NCBI GenBank assembly: GCA_934623455.1
Contig: CAKTVK010000022.1
Location: 1 to 26,215 of the forward strand
Direction: 5' to 3'
DNA length: 26,215 bases
Source of the DNA: an uncultured Eggerthellaceae bacterium
Lineage (GTDB): Bacteria; Actinomycetota; Coriobacteriia; Coriobacteriales; Eggerthellaceae
How positions within the stretch are numbered: position 1 is the stretch's first letter; every line of letters starts with the position of its first letter. The notes beneath the pieces are model-generated. The model saw only the letters and a list, made by a program, of their open reading frames with translations, was not told the DNA's origin and did no database searches. Shown here one piece after another: positions 1 to 7,657 of this stretch. The position numbers and the translations under genes were made by a program.

Positions 1-69
1 GTTTGAGCGTCGAGCATTTTTTGAAACAGCAGATCCCCTTTTATCATCAAGCGAAAGGAGAAAGCTTCC

Positions 70-2133
70 GTGGTTTTCAAGAAGAGTAAAAAATCCCCCG
101 AGACCGAAGCGCTCAAGGAAGAGCTTGCGCAGGAAATCGAATCGGTTGATGTTGAGACCGATGTCGAAGCGGTTATGCGCAAGTACGACCGCGAGTCGAA
201 CACGCGTGTTTGGGAAGGCGCTCCGAAGGCTGTTATCTCGGCGATTATGGCGCTGTTCAGCATTTACTGCATTGGCATGACGCTGTTTTCAACGGAGTTG
301 CCCGAAACGAAGCTGGCGCGCTTCTTGGCATGCGTCATTATCATTGGCTATCTGATTTACCCTGCACGCAAGAACGGACGCGTGCGCGTAAACTATATGC
401 CCTGGTACGATGTTGTTATCATGCTTGCCGGCGCGGGATCTTTCTTGTATTTCGCTTTTAACGCGTACGATATCTTGATGCTGACAAGCCGCATTGAACC
501 GCTGCATATCGTGCTGGGCATCATCGGCATTTTGGTTGTTGCCGATTTGTGCCGCCGCAGCGTTGGCGTTCCGATTCTGGTGGTTGTTGGCTGCTTGCTG
601 ATTTACGCGCTGGTCTGGCGTTATGATCAGTGCCATGACTTGTACCTGACCATTCGCTTGATTATCTTCAAGCTGTTCTACACCACAAGCGGTGTTATTG
701 GCACGCCTATCAACGTGTGCTACACCTACATTGTGCTGTTCATCATCTTTGGCGCGTTCTTGGAGCGCACGGGTATTGCGGCGTTCTTCATTTCGTTCGC
801 GAACCGCGTTGCTGGCTGGTCTTCGGGCGGTGCGGCGAAGGTTGCGGTTATTTCTTCCGCTTTATGCGGCATGGTTTCCGGTTCTTCGGTTGGCAACACG
901 GTAACAACGGGTTCGGTAACCATTCCCATGATGAAGAAGACCGGCTACAAGCCCGAATTCGCGGGTGCTGTTGAGGCTGCGTCATCTACCGGCGGACAGA
1001 TCATGCCTCCTATCATGGGCGCTGCGGCGTTCCTGATGGCCGAGTACATGGGCATTCCGTACATCGAAGTCGCAACGAAGGCCCTGATTCCTGCGCTTTT
1101 GTATTTCACCGGCATTTTCATTACGGTTCATCTGGAGGCAAAGAAGCTTGGCCTGAAGGGTATTCCCGTAAGCGAGCTGCCCAAATGGTCGTATCTGGCG
1201 AAGAACTGCTACTTGATTCTGCCGCTGGTTTTGCTGGTGTGGTTGGTGTCCACGGGTGCGCGCACTATGGCTGTTTCCGCGGCCATCTCCATTGTGGGCG
1301 CGTTCCTGATTGGCTGCATCAACTTCTTTTTGACCAACCTTCGTGAGCGCGAAGAGGGCCAGACTATCGGCGATGTGTTCAAGCAGACCGCCATTATTGC
1401 AGGCAACATGTTGTACGAATCGCTGCAGGCGGGCGCTAAAAGCGTTATCTCCGTTGCTGTTGCATGCGCCATGGCAGGTCTGATTGCTGGCTGCATTACC
1501 GTAACGGGTCTTGCTTCCACCATGATCAACGGCATTGTTGCGATTGCGGGCGACGCGGTTATCATCGGCTTGATCCTGACTATGCTGTGCTGCATCGTTT
1601 TGGGTATGGGCGTTCCCACCACGGCGAACTACTGCATCATGGCTTCTACCTGCGCTCCGATTCTGATCCAGCTGGGTATTCCGGCGGTTGCTGCTCACTT
1701 CTTCGTGTTCTACTTTGGCATTGTGGCGGATATCACACCACCTGTTGCGCTCGCGGCCTACGCGGGCAGTGCCATTGCGCGTTCGAACCCCATGAAGACG
1801 GCTGTCAACGCCACGAAGCTTGCTATTGCGGCGTTTATCGTTCCGTATATCTTGGCGTTTAACCCCGTGATGATTCTTGAGGGCGACGTTACGGTTATTT
1901 CGGTGGCGATCATCGTTATCACGTCGCTGGTTGGCTTGTTCGGTGTTTCGGCTGGTCTGAACGGGCATCTGTTTAAGAAGATTCCCATGGTGCTGCGCGT
2001 TGCTATTATTGCGGCGGGCATCTGCATGATGATTCCCGAGGTTTATTCCGATATTATTGGCCTTGTTGCGGTTGGCGGCATCTTTATGCTGCAGTACTTC
2101 ATGATGAAGAAGCAAAGGGCCGCGCAGGCGTAG
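70..2133 (+). CDS. TRAP transporter permease, fused small and large (DctQ-DctM type) subunits
   Basis: This is the integral membrane part of a tripartite ATP-independent periplasmic-type transporter, which uses an ion gradient to import an organic acid delivered by an extracytoplasmic receptor. The protein has 687 residues, the usual size for the fused 4TM/12TM class. A charged cytoplasmic N-terminus of about 50 residues is followed by many hydrophobic segments. The family signature lies around residues 250-330 (Gly/Ser-rich stretch with SGSSVGNTVTTG, then TIPMMKKTGY, and STGGQIMPPIMGAAAF), and MGVPTTANY lies near residue 512. The GTG start has an AGGAG ribosome site a short distance upstream. 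This fused type normally pairs with a TAXI-family receptor, which would lie upstream of the window. The substrate cannot be read from the sequence. Confidence 0.93.
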   Translation: MVFKKSKKSPETEALKEELAQEIESVDVETDVEAVMRKYDRESNTRVWEGAPKAVISAIMALFSIYCIGMTLFSTELPETKLARFLACVIIIGYLIYPARKNGRVRVNYMPWYDVVIMLAGAGSFLYFAFNAYDILMLTSRIEPLHIVLGIIGILVVADLCRRSVGVPILVVVGCLLIYALVWRYDQCHDLYLTIRLIIFKLFYTTSGVIGTPINVCYTYIVLFIIFGAFLERTGIAAFFISFANRVAGWSSGGAAKVAVISSALCGMVSGSSVGNTVTTGSVTIPMMKKTGYKPEFAGAVEAASSTGGQIMPPIMGAAAFLMAEYMGIPYIEVATKALIPALLYFTGIFITVHLEAKKLGLKGIPVSELPKWSYLAKNCYLILPLVLLVWLVSTGARTMAVSAAISIVGAFLIGCINFFLTNLREREEGQTIGDVFKQTAIIAGNMLYESLQAGAKSVISVAVACAMAGLIAGCITVTGLASTMINGIVAIAGDAVIIGLILTMLCCIVLGMGVPTTANYCIMASTCAPILIQLGIPAVAAHFFVFYFGIVADITPPVALAAYAGSAIARSNPMKTAVNATKLAIAAFIVPYILAFNPVMILEGDVTVISVAIIVITSLVGLFGVSAGLNGHLFKKIPMVLRVAIIAAGICMMIPEVYSDIIGLVAVGGIFMLQYFMMKKQRAAQA

Positions 2134-2171
2134 TTTTTGAGTGCTGGCTTGCCAGCTAAGATGATGCTTGA

Positions 2172-2205
2172 AGCGGGGGACGGCTTATGTCGCCCCCGCT
2201 TTGTG
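2172..2205. terminator. Intrinsic terminator between convergent TRAP permease and activator genes
   Basis: AGCGGGGG at 2172-2179 pairs with CCCCCGCT at 2193-2200 around a 13-base loop and is followed by a T-rich run (TTGTGTTT). It lies 38 bp past the TRAP stop and 29 bp before the 3' end of the minus-strand gene, so it may serve both directions. The T-run favours the plus direction. Confidence 0.75.
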
Positions 2206-2228
2206 TTTGCTGGTGGGTTTAGCGGCTG

Positions 2229-5200
2229 CTATACGTCGAGTGCTTCTGCCAGAGCGAGCAACACGCGATTTTCCCTGTTCAGCGCCGAGGCTTCAGGGTC
2301 GTAATCAAGAACAACGATATTCATGCCAGGGAAGCGCTTTGCCAGGTCGTGCATGCTACCGCGTACGTTAACGTGACCTTTCAAGCACCCAAAGCTTTGC
2401 AGGTAGATGACGTGGCGCACACCTTGGTCGTAAAAATGCTGAAGCTGGTCAAGGTAGCGCACGTCTTCGGCAAATAGCGCTTCAAGGCGAGGAAGGGCAG
2501 GCTGGCATCCATGCGATTCGATGGTTGCGAGTAGATTGTCGTTGAGGAATGAGTCGAAGACAAGGGGCGCCGTCCCGATGACGCCGACAAGGGGTTTTGC
2601 GGTTTCAGGCGCATTACCGGGGTTGATGCTGCTGGTCGTCGCACATCCGATTGTGCCGCTGGCGCTGTTGTTATTGGGCATTGCGCCGACACCGTGGGTT
2701 GCGCGGTTGCCGGCGTCGTTGCCAGCGCTGCGTGTTCTGCTGTAGATACAGCTTCCTGTGAATCCCCGACCTTCCTCTATCGCATCAATTGGCCATGCAT
2801 TTTCCCAGGTAATGTTGATGTTCCTTCCTGTAATGCGTTCAAGGAGGTACGGTACGGCCTCAAGAACGCATTCGTGACATACGTTCGGCAGCGTCAACAC
2901 ATCAAGCTGGGGGCGCGCGGCAAGAATGCGCAGGCTGCGCCCGACGATAGCAGCGGTGCTGTAGCAAAGGTCGCGCGTGTAGGATCGCGCTGCTTCGATG
3001 TCGGCGATGCTCAAGTGCGCAAATGCGGCAGCGTTTCCTTCTTCGGCGTATTGTGCCAGGTGGGAGTCGAGCATGGGGATGCGTGCCATTGCGGTATTGG
3101 CTGCTGCGTCTTGTTTCGGTTTATGTTGCGGAGTAGCTTTGGCCATTTCGACCGCGGCTTCCGTGCTAGGTGTGTCTTTTGCGCCGCTGATTTCGGGCGC
3201 GTCGGTGCTAACTTCCTGTTCCTTTCGGGCAAGATCCAGCTGCTCAATGTTTTCCGCTAATGCGCGCAAGCGAATGCGCAGATGAGCTGTGTCGGTGATT
3301 TCGTCCACTTTGAGCGCGGTGAACAAGCGACCGCGTTTCTGCAGGTAATCACCGACTTGCACGACGTTGATGCCGTCATAAAGGCATCCGAACGACTGTA
3401 GCGCAACAACGTCGATGCGTTCGTGATGCATTGCGTAGTTTGCAAGGCGCAGCATGTGCGAAGCTTTCTTCCATGGGCTGCTGGCGGAGTCGGGCGGCTC
3501 ATCACCTGCCGCATCTGTTTCGGTAAGCCGTGGTGCATCGTTGCGGGTTATAACATTAGGCGATAGCACGGCAAGTCCCAGGCCGGTGAGCACTTCGTCA
3601 ATGCGATGCCCTGTTGCAGCGTCAATATGGTATGGGCGCCCCAAAAGTAAAATGCCATGATGTTTGGGGTTGCTTTCCACCCAGGCAAGCGCTTTCTCGT
3701 TTGCCTTGCGTACCAGGCTTTCGTGTTTCTGTTGAGCAGCAAGGCCTGTTTGCAGCGCACCTTCGAATTCTTCACGTGAAAGCGGGTCGCCTGTGCTGGT
3801 TGCCAGCTCAGAGACGGCTTCGAACAGAGATTCTCTTGCCTCATGGGAGGTTGCAATTCTCTGTGGTTTTGCAAACGGCAGCAGGGGGCTTACCATGTGC
3901 TGCGCAAGTTCAAGCGTTAGGCTCGCGCCATCTTGCAACGCAGACGCATACCCCGTGGAAACCGCGCAGTTCACGCCGCGTTGGTAGCGGGGTGCGAATA
4001 CATGCGTTGCGCCTGCTTGGCTGAGCTGCTTCAAGCGGCGATGCGAGAGTTTCGCGGGGTAGCAAACGCTTTCCGAGGGAACGGTTTCGGCACCCGCGCT
4101 GTCAACATGGAAAGAGCGTTCTGTTCGTTCGCGGGGAAGAAGCACGGTGAAGCCCAAGTCGCTGAAAAATGCATGCCAAAACGGCGCGAACTCGTAGGTG
4201 AGCAGCGTATTCATGATGCCGATGCGCACGCTGGCGCGCTTTCCTTTGCCTTCGTAATCGGGAATGCGTTCCAGAAGCGCCCTTTGTACGGCTACGGCAT
4301 TCGGCGCGCTGTGCTTGCGGCTCTGCTGCCCGGTTGCGTACAGCTCCAGCGCTTTGCCGCAGCGGTTCCCGCCAATGTAAGTGCGCGTAGGCGTGGCTTC
4401 GTGCTGTTTATTGCCCTCGGTTGCGCCTGTCGTACCTGCTGCACCCGAGGCGCCTGGTGCACCCGCCGCCTTCTCCTTCGCAACGGTCACCACGGAAAGC
4501 GTGCAACTGTTCGCGCAGCCTTCGCAGGTGCGCGTTGTGCGCTTGGGAGCGAAATCGGCAAGCTCCTGCCGCGAGAGAAGCGTGCTTCGCGCACCTTCGC
4601 CTTGTGCCTGTGCTCGTTTGCGTGCGACAAGTGCGGCACCCAGCGCTCCCATCAGATTCGCACGGTTCGGGCGAATGACGTGTTTTCCCGTCAGCAGCTC
4701 GAACGCGCGCAGTACGGCATCGTTCATGAAGGTTCCGCCTTGCACCACAATGGTGTCGCCCAAGGAATCAAGATTGTCCAGGCCGATGATGCGAAACAAC
4801 GCATTTTTCACCACGGAATATGCGCAACCAGCGGCAAGGTCGTTTGTATCAGCGCCCACTTTTTGAGCATGTTTCAAGCGGGAATTCATGAACACCGTGC
4901 ATTTTGTTCCCAGGTCAACGGGGTTTTTTGCGACGAGTGCCGCATTAGCGAAACTGTCTTTTGGCAAGCGAAGCGTATAAGCGGTTCCTGAAAGAAACGA
5001 GCCGCATCCGCTGGAGCACGCCTCGTTCAGGATGGCGTTTTCCACCAGGCCGTCTTTAACCCAGATGGCTTTCATGTCTTGTCCGCCAATGTCCAGCAGA
5101 AAGCTCACGTCGAGCGCAAACGACAGGGCGCCTTGCACGTGCGCGGTTGTTTCGACGATGCCGGAATCAACGCCTAAGCAAGCTTTCAGCATGTCTTCGC

Positions 5201-6425
5201 CGTAGCCGGTTGCCACGGTATGGGCGATGTAGACGCTATCGGGTCCACGATACTCCCGCGGGAAGTCGGCATACATATCGCGCAAAAGCTCAGTGGTTGT
5301 TTTTAGGACGTCACCATGGTTTTCCTGGCTGTCTCCCCAGATGAATTGCCCGTTTTCGTTTATAACGGCGATTTTTACCGCAGTTGAGCCGGCGTCGATA
5401 CCCACATAGACGGGGCCTCGTTGAAGGAAGATATTCTCACGGGTCACGACTTCTTGTGCATGACGCTGCTTGAATTCTTCGCGCTCGGATTCGTTTTGGA
5501 AAAGCGGAGCCAAGCGCGCTAGGCTGTCGTCGCGGAACTCGGCGGCGGTAAGCTGGTCTTCGAGCGCCTGCAGGCTGGTTATTTGCGGCTCGGGCAGCAG
5601 GGCGCCGTAAAGACCCGACCCGCGCGCGGTGAAAAACTGCGCGTCAGCAGGGCGAATGCCGGTCTCGCCGGTAAGCCCCAGCGCTTTTCTGAAGCGCACG
5701 GCAAGATCGGAGAGGAACTGGAAAGGGCCGCCCAGGAAAACGACCGTGCCCGTTATGGGACGCCCGCAGGCAAGACCGCCCAGCGTTTGGCGAACCACCG
5801 CGTCAAGCGTGCTCCCTGCCAGGTCGTTCGTGCGAGCGCCAGCGTTCATCAGGGGGCGGATGTCGGTTTGCGCGAACACCGCGCAGCGCGACGCAATGGG
5901 GTAGATGCGCGACGCACCCATGCTTAGCTTGTCCATATCGGCGGTTCGCACGCCTAAAAGATACGCGATGTTATCGATGAAGCCGCCCGTGCCACCTGCG
6001 CACGTTGCGTTCATACGTTGCTCAAGGCCGCCCGTCAGGTAGATGATCTTTGCGTCCTCGCCGCCCAGCTCAATAACGCAATCGGCTTGCGGATATTCTT
6101 TTTTGACAATCTTCGTGGTGGCAACAACTTCTTGCACAAAGGGAAGCCCCAGCGCTTCCGCAACGCTGATACCCGCCGATCCCGTTATGGCAATGCTGCC
6201 CTTCAAGTCGCTATAGCGCCAGTTCAGCTCATGGATTATTTCTAGAAGTGTAGTCTTGATGTTTGAGCGATGCCTGCGGTACACGCTGTAAACCAGTCGC
6301 GAATCCTGATCACTTATGCAGACTTTCACGGTTTTTGATCCGCAATCGATGCCGATTTGGTAGAAGGGATCGGTCGTTGGCTGGTTCGCTTGCTGTCCGC
6401 TGTTCGACGTGCTCGTGTTATCCAT
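2229..6425 (-). CDS. 2-hydroxyacyl-CoA dehydratase activator, two ASKHA domains plus DUF2229-type region
   Basis: Proteins of this class (HgdC/BadFG/BcrAD-like) hydrolyse ATP to drive an electron at very low potential from an Fe-S cluster into a 2-hydroxyacyl-CoA dehydratase or related reductase. The chain is 1398 aa. The first ASKHA ATPase domain starts near residue 22 (GIDCGSKTVKV), with IELGGEDAK, CAGGTGGF and SRCAVFAQTDI. The second starts near 340 (GIDAGSTAVKI), with DIGGQDMKAI, CSSGCGSF and GTKCTVFMNSR. A Cys cluster CEGCANSC lies near 635, then an Ala/Gly/Thr linker, then a DUF2229-like region with LLLGRPYHID near 925. A C-terminal part carries NVCHECVLEA near 1180 and LQSFGCLKGH near 1340. 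The ATG has an AGGTAGG ribosome site. Two low-complexity linkers (around 650 and 1260) separate the modules. No dehydratase subunits are next to it. The substrate pathway is unknown; the family assignment is secure. Confidence 0.9.
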   Translation of the reverse strand: MDNTSTSNSGQQANQPTTDPFYQIGIDCGSKTVKVCISDQDSRLVYSVYRRHRSNIKTTLLEIIHELNWRYSDLKGSIAITGSAGISVAEALGLPFVQEVVATTKIVKKEYPQADCVIELGGEDAKIIYLTGGLEQRMNATCAGGTGGFIDNIAYLLGVRTADMDKLSMGASRIYPIASRCAVFAQTDIRPLMNAGARTNDLAGSTLDAVVRQTLGGLACGRPITGTVVFLGGPFQFLSDLAVRFRKALGLTGETGIRPADAQFFTARGSGLYGALLPEPQITSLQALEDQLTAAEFRDDSLARLAPLFQNESEREEFKQRHAQEVVTRENIFLQRGPVYVGIDAGSTAVKIAVINENGQFIWGDSQENHGDVLKTTTELLRDMYADFPREYRGPDSVYIAHTVATGYGEDMLKACLGVDSGIVETTAHVQGALSFALDVSFLLDIGGQDMKAIWVKDGLVENAILNEACSSGCGSFLSGTAYTLRLPKDSFANAALVAKNPVDLGTKCTVFMNSRLKHAQKVGADTNDLAAGCAYSVVKNALFRIIGLDNLDSLGDTIVVQGGTFMNDAVLRAFELLTGKHVIRPNRANLMGALGAALVARKRAQAQGEGARSTLLSRQELADFAPKRTTRTCEGCANSCTLSVVTVAKEKAAGAPGASGAAGTTGATEGNKQHEATPTRTYIGGNRCGKALELYATGQQSRKHSAPNAVAVQRALLERIPDYEGKGKRASVRIGIMNTLLTYEFAPFWHAFFSDLGFTVLLPRERTERSFHVDSAGAETVPSESVCYPAKLSHRRLKQLSQAGATHVFAPRYQRGVNCAVSTGYASALQDGASLTLELAQHMVSPLLPFAKPQRIATSHEARESLFEAVSELATSTGDPLSREEFEGALQTGLAAQQKHESLVRKANEKALAWVESNPKHHGILLLGRPYHIDAATGHRIDEVLTGLGLAVLSPNVITRNDAPRLTETDAAGDEPPDSASSPWKKASHMLRLANYAMHHERIDVVALQSFGCLYDGINVVQVGDYLQKRGRLFTALKVDEITDTAHLRIRLRALAENIEQLDLARKEQEVSTDAPEISGAKDTPSTEAAVEMAKATPQHKPKQDAAANTAMARIPMLDSHLAQYAEEGNAAAFAHLSIADIEAARSYTRDLCYSTAAIVGRSLRILAARPQLDVLTLPNVCHECVLEAVPYLLERITGRNINITWENAWPIDAIEEGRGFTGSCIYSRTRSAGNDAGNRATHGVGAMPNNNSASGTIGCATTSSINPGNAPETAKPLVGVIGTAPLVFDSFLNDNLLATIESHGCQPALPRLEALFAEDVRYLDQLQHFYDQGVRHVIYLQSFGCLKGHVNVRGSMHDLAKRFPGMNIVVLDYDPEASALNRENRVLLALAEALDV

Positions 6426-6663
6426 GGTATCCTACCTGCTCAAATACATTTCTCTCATGTTCAATTGTATTTGTTGGGCGGATAAAAGGGAAGCGGAAAA
6501 GGAGTAAGGGGTTTGCTGTGCCCGTCTTGGTTCGGTTGGTTGATTTTCGAATTTGCTCGAATGTCTATTGCTGCTTGTTGATTTTGGCTTTGCCTGTCTG
6601 AACTGGCTCGCAGATCGGCTATTCGGGATTGGATGGTTCTCAGGGGCGATTTTGAAAATTATC

Positions 6664-6692
6664 TTGCATGAGGCGGGGAGATGTGGCATAAT
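6664..6692 (+). promoter_or_regulatory. Sigma-70 promoter of tRNA-Val
   Basis: TTGCAT at 6664-6669 and CATAAT at 6687-6692 are separated by exactly 17 bases and lie about 30 bases before the mature tRNA 5' end. The spacing and position support a housekeeping promoter. Confidence 0.75.
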
Positions 6693-6723
6693 AACGAACT
6701 CGAACGTGCAAAGCGTTCGTTTC

Positions 6724-6798
6724 GGGCGATTGGCGCAGCGGGAGCGCAGGTGCCTTACAAGCACAAGGCCGGGGGTTCAAATCCCTCATCGCCCACCA
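6724..6798 (+). tRNA. tRNA-Val (anticodon TAC)
   Basis: Full cloverleaf by eye. Acceptor GGGCGAT (6724-6730) pairs with ATCGCCC (6788-6794). The D stem is GCGC/GCGC with loop AGCGGGA. The anticodon loop is CTTACAA with TAC at 6756-6758. The T arm is GGGGG-TTCAAAT-CCCTC. The discriminator is A, and CCA is encoded at 6796-6798. One oddity is a G-A mismatch where the outermost anticodon-stem pair (27-43) should be. The gene stands alone with its own promoter and terminator. Confidence 0.96.
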
Positions 6799-6805
6799 CT
6801 AACTC

Positions 6806-6833
6806 AAAGACCTCCAGCAACGGGGGTCTTTTT
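6806..6833 (+). terminator. Intrinsic terminator of tRNA-Val
   Basis: A 10-bp stem, AAAGACCTCC (6806-6815) against GGGGGTCTTT (6822-6831) with one T-G wobble, closes a 6-base loop and runs into TTTTT. It starts 7 bases after the encoded CCA. Confidence 0.9.
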
Positions 6834-6842
6834 CATTTCCGG

Positions 6843-6920
6843 GGAGCCGTGCGGGGATTTGAACCCCGCGAGGGGATTGCCGAACCGTCTCGAAGATCAT
6901 CTTGTCGGAAAAACAGCTCC
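6843..6920 (-). other. tRNA-like remnant (T arm plus possible acceptor stem)
   Basis: On the minus strand there is a perfect 6-bp T-arm-like hairpin, GCGGGG-TTCAAAT-CCCCGC (6851-6869), whose loop matches the tRNA T-loop consensus. A GGAGCTG at 6920-6914 could pair with CGGCTCC at 6849-6843 as a 7-bp acceptor with one wobble. No D arm, anticodon arm or CCA end is recognisable, and one base sits between the T stem and the acceptor strand, so this is not a functional tRNA. It may be a decayed tRNA or tmRNA end, or an old integration-site scar. It overlaps the left arm of the adjacent inverted repeat. Confidence 0.4.
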
Positions 6921-7134
6921 GATGTGCAAAATATTCCCGTTCGGGGTAGGTCGATCTTCTAAATAGACGACGATTGAGCAGCGTGATATAGCGTCAAAAT
7001 CTGGTGAACTGGGGTTTTGTAAATGTGGTGCCGTGATGTGAGGCCTTGGAGTAGGAAAATGCAGACTATCTGCGCATTTCACCTACCCCGAACAGGAGTA
7101 TTTTGCACATTTGTCCCGAATTTTCGACAAGATG
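6898..7134. repeat. Inverted-repeat element with 54-bp arms (MITE-like or structured RNA)
   Basis: The left arm is 6898-6951 and the right arm 7081-7134. Read as inverted repeats, the outer 10 bases (CATCTTGTCG) match exactly, the next 14 have diverged, and the inner 30 match at 28 positions (from ATGTGCAAAATA to TTCGGGGTAGGT). Both arms are 54 bases, so the spacing is preserved. The 129-base centre has no convincing ORF. A second local hairpin (7051-7086, GTAGG with CCTAC) shares bases with the right arm. No target duplication is evident at the edges. A small non-autonomous mobile element or a non-coding RNA gene would both fit. Confidence 0.6.
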
Positions 7135-7657
7135 AAGCAAGGGAGTCGACCGGGATGGCGTTCCCCCCCCGCAAACAGCGTTTAGATGCGACCTGCAGGA
7201 GAGCTACGGCTCGGTGTTTCTCGGGCAGCTGCACCTCGTGTAGATTGCTAGCCTGTAGTGGGGCTATTGTTTCGCGGGATTGCTTCTGATTTCCGAATTA
7301 TAATTGGTCGCTTGTGCTTCAGGGATCAGTCAATCTTTCATTTTCTCTTTGGATGATTTCCGATTTTCGCCTTGCGAAGGGCGGATTTTGGCAGTTTGAA
7401 AGAATCGTTCTTTTCCAGATTGGACTTTTGTCTAGTCGCAAGCATAGAGAAAGAAAAAGTTTCAAAAATGACACAGCTCGGCAAAAGGTAACGAAACGCC
7501 GTTTCTTAGTTGACCCCCCCCCTCATTCATTTGCAACACTCAATGCTATAGCAACGAGACTGCACCATTGCACCCTGATAGGTGTCGAATGGGTAAGGCG
7601 GTAGGCTTTGCGTGTGCGTCAGACATTTGCGTAAAACGTTACGAGAAAGGAAGGGGC
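7135..7657. other. Gene-free leader region upstream of the cohesin/dockerin gene
   Basis: About 520 bases hold no ORF with a credible ribosome site. It includes an 8-C tract near 7163-7170, a 9-C tract near 7514-7522, an AT-rich patch near 7290-7310 and a candidate promoter listed separately. The ORF that runs into this region from downstream is in frame with the next gene, but the better start is at 7658. Confidence 0.6.
7420..7448 (+). promoter_or_regulatory. Candidate sigma-70 promoter for the dockerin/cohesin gene
   Basis: TTGGAC at 7420-7425 and CATAGA at 7443-7448 are 17 bases apart. It would give a leader of about 200 bases containing the 9-C tract. Both boxes deviate from consensus, so this is a weak call. 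Confidence 0.3.

Noticed and set aside
982..2115. 377-aa open frame on the minus strand opposite the TRAP permease
   Set aside because: The real gene is on the plus strand with conserved TRAP motifs; the antisense protein is an improbable Asn/His/Arg-rich sequence.
7568..7657. ATG at 7568 as start of the cohesin/dockerin protein
   Set aside because: It would put 30 residues before a normal signal peptide; the ATG at 7658 has a strong ribosome site and begins the signal peptide directly.
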